Assembly: GCA_963971425.1 (NCBI GenBank)
Contig: OZ020518.1
Location: forward strand, 14,514,190-14,578,189
Source of the DNA: Bryoerythrophyllum caledonicum
Taxonomy: Eukaryota; Streptophyta; Bryopsida; Pottiales; Pottiaceae
Length of the DNA stretch: 64,000 bases
Direction of reading: 5' to 3'
Positions 1-10,994 of the stretch are shown in pieces (positions within the stretch are counted from its first letter, which is position 1; each line of letters starts with the position of its first letter). Both the position numbers and the translations under genes were made by a program. Below the pieces are notes generated by a model. It did not search any database, was not told the origin of the DNA, and saw only the letters and a list, made by a program, of their open reading frames with translations.

Positions 1-682
1 ATTATCATGCATATGTTACACTCAAAGATGCCACTGTAATGCAAGATTTAAACCGGACCTACTATGTGTTAGAGGACTATCATACAAAGACCCCCCACCA
101 AACCACATAGACCCTAGTCTCACTATTCAGTTTATTGAATTCACATATTGCAATGATAGATTCTCACCGGACACTACTGCAAACAAAACAAATAAATACC
201 AACCACTATTTGACGATATTCAAGCATTAGGATGGAAAGTAGACCCCCTCATTGTCATCACCGCGGGTGCTAGAGCCACCACCTTCATTCCTTCAATGAC
301 AACCCTTGAAGAAACATTTAAAATCCCCATCACTTCAATCAAAACCACTTTTTCAAATATTAACACTATTGCAATTCAACATGCTATGTCGATACTCCTG
401 CAAAAACTTGAAAACAACCAACCCCTTCCCGACGCTTCGAACCCCCCTCCATAGATTACATTTACACTTCACCGTACACGCCCTCCCTCTTTTGGAGACT
501 TTTGGGATCTTTGGTCCTTTGTTCTTGGCTACTTGTTATTGGATACATAATGTCCACCCTCGAAAGGGGGAAGTAGTTCCATACTACTAACCCATGTCCG
601 GTGGGCATGGACTTAGTGGTGGAATGAACGGACATTTTATTCATGCCGGCCCCCTTCGAGAACCGGCGTTCTTCTTCTTCTT
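1..682 (+). mobile_element. LINE (L1-like) 3' end, cut by the window start
   Basis: An open frame runs from position 2 to a TAG at 452-454 and reads like the C-terminal end of an L1-like reverse transcriptase ORF (key segments IQFIEFTYCNDRF, GWKVDPLIVITAGARATT, NTIAIQHAMSILL). About 230 bp of 3' UTR follow, containing a CCCATG..GGGCATGG stem and ending in a CTT-rich tail near 682. A second copy with the same frame and UTR lies at 29701-30318, and minus-strand UTR pieces lie near 9.2, 29.6 and 30.35 kb. The 5' part lies outside the window, so it cannot be told whether the element is full length. Confidence 0.8.
2..454 (+). CDS. LINE ORF2 C-terminal fragment (partial)
   Basis: 150 codons are open from the window edge to the stop, with no internal ATG needed because the start lies upstream. 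The frame is shared with the copy at 29702-30079; the two differ by scattered substitutions and by a three-codon length difference near the end (HKRKLEN there, QKLEN here). It would be the tail of the ORF2 polyprotein, after the reverse transcriptase domain, in an element that copies its RNA at the target site. The catalytic region is not in view. Identity rests on resemblance to L1-like plant reverse transcriptase tails recalled from memory. Confidence 0.7.
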   Translation, partial: LSCICYTQRCHCNARFKPDLLCVRGLSYKDPPPNHIDPSLTIQFIEFTYCNDRFSPDTTANKTNKYQPLFDDIQALGWKVDPLIVITAGARATTFIPSMTTLEETFKIPITSIKTTFSNINTIAIQHAMSILLQKLENNQPLPDASNPPP

Positions 683-850
683 AACTTTAAAACCGTAAGT
701 TGGAATTCTACGAAATTTGTGTCTACACAAAGCTAATCAAAAGTTGTCCATTCAATAAAAAAATCTTAGAAAATAATGCCTAGAATTGAGATCGTGGTAC
801 CTTACCCAAACTCAAAATGTCCCCCAAGGGGACATTGGTCCTTTAGAGGT

Positions 851-2782
851 TAATGTAAGACAAAATCTTGGAGGTAAAAGACAAAATCAAACTTTTGTTT
901 TTGATTCCTTCTATTTGCATTAGAATAAGCGGGTTTGAAGAGTTATTGGTGCGAAAGAGTACAAGAACTACAACTCTTTAACACCCAACTAGACTGTCAA
1001 GGCCTAGGAGAATCTATGAGCATAATAGATTATGTAGAGCATCGTTACACAACAAATACATTTCTTGTAACCCCACTTCACAAAAATTGGTAGAATACAC
1101 CAGTGCCTCCATCGTTTGGAGATCAAGAAGAAGCGTTGGAAAGCTATTGCAAAGACCAACGTGCATTCTAAGTGCCATGACAACAGCCAATCATGGAAAA
1201 AGTTACAACACCTGGAACACCAAAATCAACCATGCAAGAGCATCATAGACCTCAAAGGGCTAACTTCTGAATGCTAGAAGGTGCCACTGGTGGCCACAAT
1301 ATTCTACATGTATGGTATCATACATTTGAGGGTACTCTTGGTCTGAAATAAAATAACCTGCATGTCCATGCCTCTTGTGTAGTGCAAATGTGCAACATGT
1401 TTGACTCTGGATCTGAAAGCCAAGGCTTAACAATTTCATGCCAAAACTACCAGTAGTACATGTGTAAAAGAGGGATTCAAACAACCTTGAGGCAAGTCAC
1501 AAACTCCGACCCAGTCATGCACTCAGTGCCCATCACCAAACAAGCAGCAATCGTAAGCGGATGTACCCTGTACAATCAGTAAAAAACACTATCCCTAGCT
1601 CCAAAACCTCCAATACAACCTTTAGAATTCAATGTTACTCTGACATTTGTAATGCCTTCCACCGACAAGGGGTTCATCGAGCATGCACCGCCGAGAAGGA
1701 TTATAAATTTTCAACAAGGTGGAATACGAGACATCGGTATTTTAGACTGTGTACCTTCACAAGAAATACAGGAACTGGAAGAGGAATCCACGTCGTCTAG
1801 CATTGAACATGAAACCACGTGCAGTATACACAACTGCAGAAAACATCACACGAAACAGATTCTGTTTGTCATGGAGCAGAGTCAGCCATTACGAGTTATT
1901 GTTGCAGTGTCCTCAACAGCGTATCTATAATGAACAGAAAGATGCGAATTTCAGTGACTTTTAGTAGTCTGAATCTCTCCTGAAACCTAAATGTGGCTAT
2001 AGCTGCTAATTCCATCTACAGATTCTCCTTCTTTGAAAGATTCATGCTGCTGCAGTTCAGTGATTGCATATCTCTTCCACCTAATAATTCACTTTTGCTT
2101 GACTTCACTTCTACGGATATTCATCTCCCAGCCCCCAGATTATGAGGAAAAAGACACCAAAAGGTCAAGACTGAGCAGACACGAGGAACAAAACTTCAGA
2201 AACTGTAGTTCAAAGAGTATACCTCGTAAGGGTGAAACCATAACCATCACCTCTTCTTCAACAACCACATCCTCCACACTTGATCAACGGATGGTCTTCC
2301 TTCAACAATGGTTCCCCCAGCACTAAGCCAAAATAGCCAGACATCATGAATGGCGAAGGGTGACTTTGTCATGGTCAAAAATGGCGGCCAGACATCAGAG
2401 TTTTTCAAGACTGCCGAAAAGTTCTGTCCGCCGGAGCTGGAAGAAAGGGAAACGGTGCGGCAGAGAGAGAAGCGATTGGAGGCAAGATCGACCACCGTTG
2501 GTTCTCAATACCCCTGACATCCGCATGTACCAGCTGTTCCTCTGAGACTCTTTCATTCTCGGAAGGCAACCGCTTTCAAATTAGGGTTGGGAACACGCTG
2601 ATAGATCATGGCAGCCATGAAGGCAGGCAAATAAAGAAGGCTGACACGGAACATCTTACGCGCCGTGGCAGAGGTCGGAGACAAGTAAAACGACGTCGCA
2701 GAGGCGCTAAATGCAGCGCTGAGGAGCGCCATCTGCGTGCCAAAGCTGCCGGAGGCCTCATTACAGTCCACCGCCACGAATC
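851..2782. repeat. Segmental duplication, copy A (partner 25776-27866)
   Basis: From TTAATGTAAGAC at about 851 this stretch follows 25776 onward in the same orientation, nearly identical across 1520-2780 and weaker across 850-1300. Copy B holds about 200 extra bases (about 26235-26433) that are missing here near 1330; those extra bases belong to a dispersed repeat also seen at 5.7-5.96 kb. Copy A ends abruptly inside the COX10 coding homology at 2782, where a MITE-type repeat begins. The matching short frames in both copies (for example 1652-1930 and 26746-27024) probably reflect recent duplication rather than coding; I see no recognisable protein in 1000-2400. Confidence 0.85.
2405..2782 (-). 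pseudogene. COX10 3' fragment (truncated pseudogene)
   Basis: The minus strand matches the last ~125 codons of the intact COX10 gene at 27489-28829, from the GFVAVDCN region to the final FRQS and stop. Everything upstream of that point is missing: homology stops at 2782 and unrelated repeat sequence follows. A length change near 2575-2585 shifts the frame after the NPN residues and produces an early stop, whereas copy B stays open. With no start, no catalytic core and a broken frame it cannot make a farnesyltransferase. It is a by-product of the segmental duplication. Confidence 0.85.
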
Positions 2783-2919
2783 CAAATTCCACCCCAAATC
2801 GGCCCCATTTCCACCCATTCACTCTTTGTCAGCTCCAAGTTAAGGCTTATTATTGGTCAAGTCCCCTAACTTTTGGTCGGCGCTAATGGGGGTACCTAGT
2901 TGCAGAAATAGGCCACATA

Positions 2920-4226
2920 CAGTCGGCTCTCTATAAATGTTACTCCTCGGGAGCCGGATTTCTGGTAACACTTATGAAGTTATAACATATAACGTTTATA
3001 GAACTAGATACCGACGATTAGTAACACTGACAAAATAACACTTATGAAATACAATACCGATGGTTAGTAACATTTAAAGGAATAACACTTATGAAACTTG
3101 ATAGTGATGATTAATAACATTTAATGAAATAACACTTGTAACACTTCAAAGAAAAATCCATAACGTATAGAGAATATAAAAGCTGAAAATACAAAAAATA
3201 TAAACCATAATGCAACTAAATTCAACTCATCTAAACTCAACTAAACTCAACTAAACTCAACGAAACTCAACTAAATTCAACTGAACTAAGCTTTATCGAA
3301 GAAAGAATCCATAGTGGATTGATGGGTATCTTCCATACGGGCAATTGCCACATCTAGCAGAAGAGTTTGAACCAAATCGATGTGTGATGAAACATCACGT
3401 GGTCTTTGCTGAAGGAATTTCTTCACAATATGAAGTGCACCTTTAATAGTGTCAAATCCAACCACCTCGTCTACTGCATCATTTATAACCTCATCTGCAA
3501 CAATCTCCAAGTCTTCAGAAGGAAGCATGTCTAGGATATCCTCCTCAGTAGATTCAGAGGGATTATTTAAATCAAAGTCTACCTCATAGTTTATGAACTC
3601 ATGAGCGTCCATAACATCGCTATCTTTTAGGTCTGAAGATAAAAGTGAAAGCCAATGAGGCATACATCCATTTGGAAGTTAAAAATTTTTTTTAAAAAAA
3701 ATTTTAAAATTTTAGAATTTTAAAAACATTCACAGCCAGCAATCAAACCTTAGCCTGATAGGCCATGCATCTATGATGGGGTCAACGGCATGCATCTTGC
3801 ATGCGGCAAACAACCACGCCAAAAAAATAAAAAATAAATAATTAATTAATTAATAAAAATAAAAACTCACTATTTGGCTTGCGATATCCTTCTCGAATAT
3901 GGCCTGCGATGCTCCTCCAGATACTATTGGAAGAATCTTGACAGATTCTTTTTTAAAAGGACAAATCTTCTCAAGTTCCACAAAAGATATGGTATATATT
4001 CATGTGAAGTAATTGAAAATTTTTAAAACAAGATCTATAATGATGTTTTTGCCAAATGTAACTCTTATAGAATCATTTTAACAAAGGAGGGAGCGGAACA
4101 TGTTATAACACTTAACATATAACACTTACTAGTGTTAATTTTGAGGTTTTTTTTGGGAGTGAGATTCTTAGTAACACTTATGCGATTCTAACACTTATAG
4201 AGGTAACATTTATAGAGAGCCGACTA
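2920..4226 (-). mobile_element. pogo/Tigger-like DNA transposon relic (1307 bp)
   Basis: The ends are inverted repeats: CAGTCGGCTCTCTATAAATG at the left, and the same read in reverse at the right with one change at the outermost base. TA lies on both sides (2918-2919 and 4227-4228), as expected for Tc1/mariner/pogo insertion. Subterminal ATAAC/GTTAC motifs repeat on both sides. The interior holds the C-terminal end of a transposase on the minus strand (3286-3663). The CENP-B-type DNA-binding and DDE domains are not recognisable. A second short minus-strand stretch near 3880-3990 could be another exon remnant, but I could not assign it. Confidence 0.75.
3286..3663 (-). pseudogene. Transposase C-terminal tail (pogo/Tigger family)
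   Basis: 125 codons from an ATG at 3663. The sequence is acidic in its first half (residues 16-60, rich in D and E), then has a helical stretch with FLQQRP, and ends in QSTMDSFFDKA. That order matches the known tail of Tigger/jerky-like transposases, where an acidic region is followed by a helix and a terminal QTTLDSFF-type motif. The DDE catalytic domain that should precede it is absent, so the fragment is non-functional as an integrase. The ATG is probably just an internal methionine of the former protein. Confidence 0.65.
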
Positions 4227-4625
4227 TATGGCAGCACACTTTGAAAATTCATAACTAATTTAATCTTTATTGGTAAAATATGAAATCACTTGGGGTGAGA
4301 TTGCAATTCTATTGGCTATCACTGAAAAATAAGTATATAAATATTTGGGTTCTCCTTATATGCACATTGCATAATTTGTCGGTCATGGGGAGTATACCAA
4401 ACATGCCGAGATTCAACTTTTGTGAATTTTACTCAACCCTTTATTTTGCTTTCTTGACTGGTTTCATTCGTCTTCTGTTTGTAGGATCAGATAGAATGAG
4501 GTTCTAGGCTTGTAATTGGTGAGATATGATTAATTTCCTCATGTGATAGTGAAGAAGGATATTCTAAATGGTCCTTTGGAAGAGCGTATGGTATTCCTTT
4601 ATAAAAAGCAGATATTGGTGTGTGC

Positions 4626-5720
4626 ACATATGACTTTGGATCACGAACTTTGGGGAACTATTTAATGAATGTGGGTGTGTTTTTCTTTAAACCCTAAGAG
4701 CCCATTTAAACCAGGAGGGTCGTTTTTCAATTTGGGCAGGTTCCTAAACTTTCAAAACAAAACTTTTCTTTTGAAATTTTAATTCTAGATTTTCCTTGAT
4801 AAGATCTTTGTTAAATATATATATATATATATTTAAATTTGTATTCATAATATGAAAGTTATTAGCCTTCAAAGTCAAATTGGGGACTCTGGGCGGCTCC
4901 AAACATTTTGCAAGAAGTTTCTATTGACATTGAGATGCTTCATACATATGGACTATATTACCTTCTTTGATGATGTCAAAAACTAATTCATGCCTTTGAT
5001 GTATAAAACATTTTAACCCAAATCAAACATTTTCACACATTGTCGGACAAGGTACCAAAAAAACTTCTTCATTTCCACATAAAACCTAGAGATCTTCATG
5101 CTTTTTAGTATTTTTTTTTGACAACAACATGTGGTAAAAACCTACCTGATGACCGTTTGAATTATCATTCTTAAACATATTAAGTTCACAATAAAATAAA
5201 ACATGAATTGGCAATTTTTAAACCTCCACTTCTTGCACACTTGTTTTGAATATGCTACACCCCTTCTCTACCTCTAAAAAATTGGTGAATAAGGAACTAG
5301 CATCATGCTTAACACAATGGTAAAGGATTTAGACCTTGTGTAGTGAATTTTTTTGACACAAAGTGCAATCGAAGTCTGCTCATCCACGCAACAAAGGGAA
5401 GAAAGTGAACCATTGTCTTGATTTCAAACGCTTTAATCTTCATATTCGTGTGGTGGATTGTTGCCAAAAAAATATGTTGAATTCATATAGAAGTATATTT
5501 GAAGATCTTATGGTATAAAATCCAAAGTTATACTTTAACATTAGATTTTCTTGCCACTTGTTGATAGTGGCAATTTTGGAGTGTTTCTTGAGGGAAATTG
5601 CCTTGGGCTCTTAGGGGTTAAGGGTTCGGTGGGTTTTCTATCCAACCTCTTCTATGTCATCTTTACTACATCCTAACTTGAATGAATATTCTTAGAATTG
5701 TGATATTCCACAGTTGTAAA
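4626..5720 (+). repeat. Dispersed repeat split by T1 (unsplit copy at 12714-12880)
   Basis: The left half (GGATCACGAACTTTGG.., 4634-4686) and right half (GGGTTCGGTGGGTTTT.., 5622-5720, including AGAATTGTGATATTCCA) are adjacent at 12718-12865. No coding potential is seen. Its value is in defining the T1 insertion point. Confidence 0.75.
4691..5617 (-). mobile_element. TTAA-flanked TIR element, copy T1 (927 bp)
   Basis: TTAA lies at 4687-4690 and 5618-5621. Inside it the ends are inverted: ACCCTAAGAGCCC at the left and GGGCTCTTAGGGG at the right. No open frame of note. The same family is seen at 10079-10990 and 62074-63014 (opposite orientation), and in pieces at 7745-8260, 8541-8930, 16511-17215, 22990-23400, 44390-44640 and 63019-64000. 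The DNA on either side of T1 (4630-4686 and 5622-5720) is continuous in another repeat copy at 12714-12880, giving an unoccupied site. TTAA plus a CCC start resembles piggyBac ends, but no transposase supports that here. Confidence 0.8.
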
Positions 5721-5721
5721 C

Positions 5722-5960
5722 TTTCTTACAAAGTTGAATCCTTAAACCTCAAAAGGTGCCACTGGTAGCCACAATATTCTCCATGTACAATATTGTACTT
5801 GAATATAATAAGGTTCACATATTGAAATGAACTCCTAAATGAAAGGTGTGAGTTGAACAATCTTCTATCCAAAGGTTTATATCTTGCTAAACTATAATAC
5901 ATTTTTTGTATTCTATAGAGAAACATATGTTCTTGTACGTGTCGTTCGTGATTGGCGTTT
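5722..5960 (+). repeat. Dispersed repeat shared with 26190-26440 and 1280-1320
   Basis: The landmarks GCCACAATATTCT, ATAAGGTTCA and ATCTTGCTA occur in the same order here and at 26.2-26.4 kb. It holds no gene. Confidence 0.6.
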
Positions 5961-6519
5961 AATGTTTACTAGTATCTTCTTTTGATTACGTGCAAAAAAT
6001 GTGATAATGAAGAGGTTATAATGCATGTGTATGGTTAGTCTTGTTTGAGTTGGAATTGAAATTTGATATTTAAATGATTATTTACTCTTATTTATATAAG
6101 CAATCTGCAAAAAGGTGAAATCAACTCTATAAAGTAAAATGCTTTCTAATTTTTAATATGCAATGTCGAAGTGGTTTGACTTAAGTATGCAAAGTTAAAG
6201 TCAGTATGTATATTTTTCTTATGTATTCTTGCCAATAGATACATTTTATTTCACTCCTTGTTATTATCAGTGTATTGATTTTGAGGATGGTCAATCATGG
6301 TAATTCTAGTTGGAAAGTCACAGAAGAACATCCACCATGTTGAAGAATATATTCTTCATTTGCATAACTATTTGGAGATACAAAGAATTTGGTCTTCCTT
6401 CAATGTATACAACCATAGTGTGACATGACAATCACTACTTTCAATTGAATATTGAATACTTACAATGCAATTTTGATTCAATTGAATTGATAGAAAACAA
6501 CATGAATCAAACAATGAAT
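5961..6519. other. AT-rich intergenic, nothing recognised
   Basis: Only short frames; no repeat end or domain that I could identify. Confidence 0.5.
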
Positions 6520-7450
6520 ATATGCTACACATAATTGTACTAAAATGCAAATCGTCATATTGATGTTTAAAAAATCATGTAATGAAAACGAATGAAGAAT
6601 TTTACAATACTATAATCCTTAAAAATAATAAAATACAACTGAAGACAATTATGTATAGCAAGATATATATGTTCCTACAAGAATTAAATAATATTGGAAG
6701 TATATTGCTTATTAATAAATGATATCACATCTCACACATGAACTTGATAAGAAATTGGAACTTTAAACATCATCGATGGCCTATGTCACGTTTCTTCTAT
6801 GAGTTTTATTTTTTTAAAATAAATTTTTGAGTTATTCGAACTTGAGGTCACAGCCAATATACACTAGTGAAATGAAAAACTACAGAAAAGGTCATAGATC
6901 ATCATTGTGATAATATTCAAGTTGTAGAGGATGATATGTAGACAAATTTAACAGGGGTTGGCGGTGGCACCGTAGGGTTGAGGTCAATGTGAAGCATGTT
7001 TTTTCTCTCCCATGTCCTAATTTTGACTCTTTTTTCTCCCTCTCTTTCTTTGTATTTTGGTTGAAACCCCTTTGAATGATGCTGGAACTCCCTTTTCCAC
7101 ATGTCCAAGCGCCCAGTACAATTTCTGTACAGATGTTCACCAATTTCTGGACCCTAGACCATGGACCCTGAAATGTTAATGTATATTGGTAATGAGAATT
7201 GTGGACTTTGGAGGGTATACTACTTTAGCCATCAGTAGACTCTTGCAAGATTTTTTGTACTTTGAATTAAAGAGGTCACATGTGCACTAGGTTGATAGCC
7301 TTGCATTGACATATCATATGTGAAGAAAACATTCATACATGATTATTGATGATTTTCTTACTTCTCTCTATTTGGTTGTATAAGAAAATGTTCCAAACTT
7401 AATATATTAGTGGAAAAAGAAGATTTGGATGCAATGAGAGAGATCAAAAA
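6520..7450 (+). repeat. Repeat segment, partner 17225-18170
   Basis: Both copies run in parallel through landmarks such as GACAATTATGTATAGCAAGA, TATCACATCTCACACATGA, TTCTTGCAAGATTTTTTGTAC and CACATGTGCACTAGGT. In copy 17 kb it directly follows a TTAA-family fragment, whereas here about 900 bp intervene. No gene is recognised; the minus-strand frame 6892-7143 is not conserved in the partner. Confidence 0.65.
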
Positions 7451-7744
7451 TCTCTAAACATCGAAGAATCTCTCAAAGACATATTTCAATCAATATTTAA
7501 GACCAAAATCATTTTGCCTGTGTATGAAATACAACATGGTATGCGGCATGGTATCCATTGAAGTTTGGTAATTTGATGTATTTTGTGTTGTATTCCTAGC
7601 TTTCCCATGAGTATAATGATTCCAGATCATAATCTGATTTTTGCAGCGTGTTCATGTTATGTGAGCGTGAATCTAAACTTCAAATTTCACAACTTAACTC
7701 CTCATGGATTTCATGTAAATTGAGTTTTAACACCTCCAGAGTCT

Positions 7745-8260
7745 CATTTTGGGTCATTTGGGCTCAAAGGATTAAGCATGATATTAGTTCCTTGTACATC
7801 TGTTTTTAGAGGTAGAGGAAGGATATATCAATATGATTGTGCAAAGAGTGGAGGTTCAAAAATTGCCAATTCATGTTTCACTCTTTTGTGAACTTCATGT
7901 GTCTAAGAATGATAATCCAAACAGTCAAAAAGAAGGTTTACACAACATATTGCTTTGGAAAAATGAAATGTAAGAAATATGAAGATTTCTAAGTTTTATG
8001 TGGAAAGGAAGAAGATATTTTGGTACTTTGCCCGACATTGTGTGACAATGTGTGAAAATGTTTGACTTGGGTTGAAATGCTAATTTTTACGGAAGACATT
8101 TATTTTTAGATATGAAAGGAAATAATATTACTTGCTAGCATTAAAAATCTCACATATAATAGAGTGTCCTAGCAAAATTTTGTGGAGTTGCCCGACGTGC
8201 CCGCACTCAAGAAGTTTTCTTTAAGATGGCATAGCTTTCTTTCCAAAGGTCCAATAGTTA
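7745..8260 (+). repeat. TTAA-family fragment (T3 orientation)
   Basis: The order of landmarks (TTAGTTCCTTGTACATC, AGTGGAGGTTCAAAAATTG, TTTTATGTGGAAAG, ACTTTGCCCGACA, AAATCTCACAT) follows 62380-62830. Both ends are diverged, so no clean TTAA pair can be shown. Confidence 0.6.
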
Positions 8261-8540
8261 TAAAAATTATTTTTCCATGTACATCTTGTCTTCTTGCATC
8301 TTAATACTACAGAATTTTAAAAATTGTAAATATAAATTGCAACCATGGAAACATACCCGAGGTTTTCAAAAGCCCACCTCGGGACTTTTGCCATTTAGGG
8401 GCAAAGAATAAAACCACAAATCAATATATTCCTTTTCCCATGGGCAAACCTTGTTATTCTCTACTAGATAATTAAATTTGTAGAGATTGATGATCTTATT
8501 GTGGTGCCATGGTATAAAGCACAAACCACATATTTGTTAA

Positions 8541-8930
8541 TCGTTAGAGCCCTCGATTTCATTGCATTATAAAGACCTCAAAACTACATATTCTAGTGCA
8601 AAGAGAGAAAAACCATTACTTCTTTCTTCAATTGTGAGATCTTTAGCTATACTACTAAGTACACATGCCCACAAATTTTGAAGCATTTAACGGTATAGAT
8701 TTGAGGACTATAGTATTTGAAGTAAAGAGCAAGGTTTTTTAGTTTTCCTCCCAACTTTGGCAAGGATCAACAAACTTTGAATTCAATCAATAAATTGACC
8801 TTTTTTTCCTTCTAAAAGCTCTAAACTTTACACCATAATGCGGCATTGTTCTCTCTAACAACACTTGAAAACGTGTTCCCATGAATCACCGTTACCCTAA
8901 TATTATACATCAAGCAATCATCTATGACGT
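8541..8930 (+). repeat. TTAA-family 5' fragment
   Basis: TTAA at 8537-8540 is followed by a diverged end (TCGTTAGAGCCC) and then by segments matching the first ~350 bp of T3 and T2. The remainder of the element is missing. Confidence 0.5.
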
Positions 8931-9194
8931 GTTTGAAGCGCCTTTGCGAATGTCCAATTTCAAAAAGCAAATCACACCTCACAAATCAATTTGTCATTCA
9001 CCTTGGGTTGGAACTTGTCGGGACCAACTCCTTTCATTCATATGAGAAAAAGCAACAATTGTCGAATCAATGTACTTCATATATAGAATGAGGAACCTTT
9101 ATATTATACCTTTGCAGCAACATGTGCTTCTCATCCATGCCCCTCAACAAAATCATGTTCGCATCAGCTTCCATTATATAGCCATCTCAATATT

Positions 9195-9350
9195 TGGAAT
9201 TGATAGAAATAAGAAGAATTCCGGTCCCCGAAGGTGGCCGGAGTGAATAGAGTGTGTATTTGTTCTACCACTAAATCCATGTCCACCGGATATAGGCTTG
9301 TAGTATGGAACTACTCCCCCTTAACGATGGTAGACATTATGTATTCGGAA
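9195..9350 (-). mobile_element. LINE 3' tail fragment
   Basis: Read on the minus strand this is the LINE 3' UTR: ACATAATGTCTACC, then GGGGGAGTAGTTCCATACTA, a stem near the CCGGTGG segment, and a GAATTCTTCTTC tail. It is a heavily truncated insertion with no coding part. Confidence 0.65.
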
Positions 9351-10074
9351 TTGATACATATTTTGCCCACCTTCTATGGCTGGTACCTCCTTTGAAGTTC
9401 TCTTCCTCATGTTTTTCATGGAATATCTTCCAAGCAAAATTCTAGTATAATTGTAGTTGAGATTGAATCATTTGTTGTGATTGTTTTGAAATAACAATAT
9501 AAACTATAGCTGTGAAACGTATTTTTTAGAAAGATAGTAAGGGTCTTTTATTGGTTCATCGATGGTATTTTGTTCTTGCTATATGGAGCCAAATTGCTTT
9601 CTCAATTATTGGACATCTTGTTTTGGCTAAATTTTGTCAAGGAAAAATACTATTCTATTGCCAACTTTTGTTTTAAAATGGATGTATGTGGTTGAAAATA
9701 ATAAAATTAGATGAAAGAAATATTATACATGAACAAAAATTGGTGTCTATTCAAGTTTTGATGACACCATGACTATAAGCACAACCAATTGCCAAGCCTA
9801 CCCCCAAATCTTAAAAAATAACACCATGGAGAATAGCTAAGAATACGTTGAGGTGTTTGGTAGGATATTCTATACTTAGTTTGAAGAGGTTTGAATAAAT
9901 GTCACATCTCTATGTGTTTTTTTAGAAACATGGTATCAAATTTACTAATAGTCCTATTAGTATCTCCAACCCAAGTGAGCCATGTAAATAATAGTCCGGT
10001 GAATAGTAGTACAAGGAAGAACCCCTCTTTGGTCACCATTGTGCACAATGATTGTGCTTTTCAAGTAGGCGTTA
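9351..10074. other. AT-rich intergenic, nothing recognised
   Basis: The short plus-strand frame at 9891-10085 runs into the next TTAA element and has no recognised domain. Confidence 0.5.
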
Positions 10075-10078
10075 TTAA

Positions 10079-10990
10079 CTCCTAAAAGCCCGTGACGATT
10101 TCACACCAAAAACACTTCAAAATTGTTGATTCTAGTGCAATGAGTAAGGAAGGAAACAAAACCTTATATTTATCCTTTTGACTGTTGGATCTTCATAAAG
10201 ACTTTCTAAGTAACATACTCACTAAACTTCATACACTTTGACTGCATGGATTGAAAGATTATAGTGTTTGAAGTCAAGAATATGGTTCATTTTCTTCCAT
10301 GCATTGAGTGGATCAACAGACTTTGGCTTCACTTGGTATCAAACTTTTGCAATACACAAGGTCTAAATCCTTTACCATTGTGTTAAGCATGATGAAAGTT
10401 CTGTATACAACAATTTTTGGATGTAAGGAAGGGGTGTAGCATATTCAAAACAAGTGTGCAAGGAGTGGAGGTTCAAAAATTGTCAATTCACGATTTATTT
10501 TGATGAGAGTTTTATATGTTTTAGAACATTGATAATCCGAACGGTCAATAAGAAGTTTTACACCACACATTGTTGTTGAAAAAATAAAAAGTGAAAAATA
10601 TGAAGATCTCTAGGTTTTATGTAAAAAAAGTTGAACTTTTTGTTCCCGCTTGCCCGAAATGTGTAAAGATGTGTTAAAATGTTTTTTTTACACCAAAGAC
10701 AAGAATTTTTTTTTGACATCTTCAAAGAACGTAATATTCTCTACATGTATGGAAAATCTCAATGTCAATAGAGACTTCTAGCAAGATTTTGGAGCTGCCC
10801 GGAGTCTCCATTTCTAACTTTGAGTCGTACTAACTTTCAAACCATGAATCCAAAAAAAATAGTAAAAATATATCCATGGAGCTCTTATTAGGGAAAATCT
10901 AGCATAAGCGTTTCTTAAAAAAAAGATTTTTTTTCAAAACCTGCCCAAAAATCCAAAACGTACGCCCCACGTACACTTGGGCTCTTAGGG
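10079..10990 (+). mobile_element. TTAA-flanked TIR element, copy T2 (912 bp)
   Basis: TTAA at 10075-10078 precedes CTCCTAAAAGCCC; the far end is GGGCTCTTAGGG followed by GTAA, a one-base departure from TTAA. Internal landmarks follow T3 throughout. No coding capacity. Confidence 0.75.
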
Positions 10991-10994
10991 GTAA

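Larger units (their letters stand above)
2783..4398 (+). repeat. TA-flanked MITE-like repeat, interrupted by a pogo element
   Basis: Positions 2783-2919 and 4229-4398 together line up with the repeats at 12974-13326 (inverted) and 41273-41600: shared landmarks are the ATGGGGGTACCTA segment, the TTTGAAAATTCATAACTAATT segment and the AAATCACTTGGG segment. The left end is missing or diverged. The gap between the two halves is exactly the 1.3 kb element at 2920-4226. A further fragment of the family lies at 16391-16510. Confidence 0.7.

Noticed and set aside
1652-1930. 92-codon frame conserved at 26746-27024
   Set aside because: Conservation follows the near-identical segmental duplication; substitutions show no coding bias by eye and no domain is recognised.
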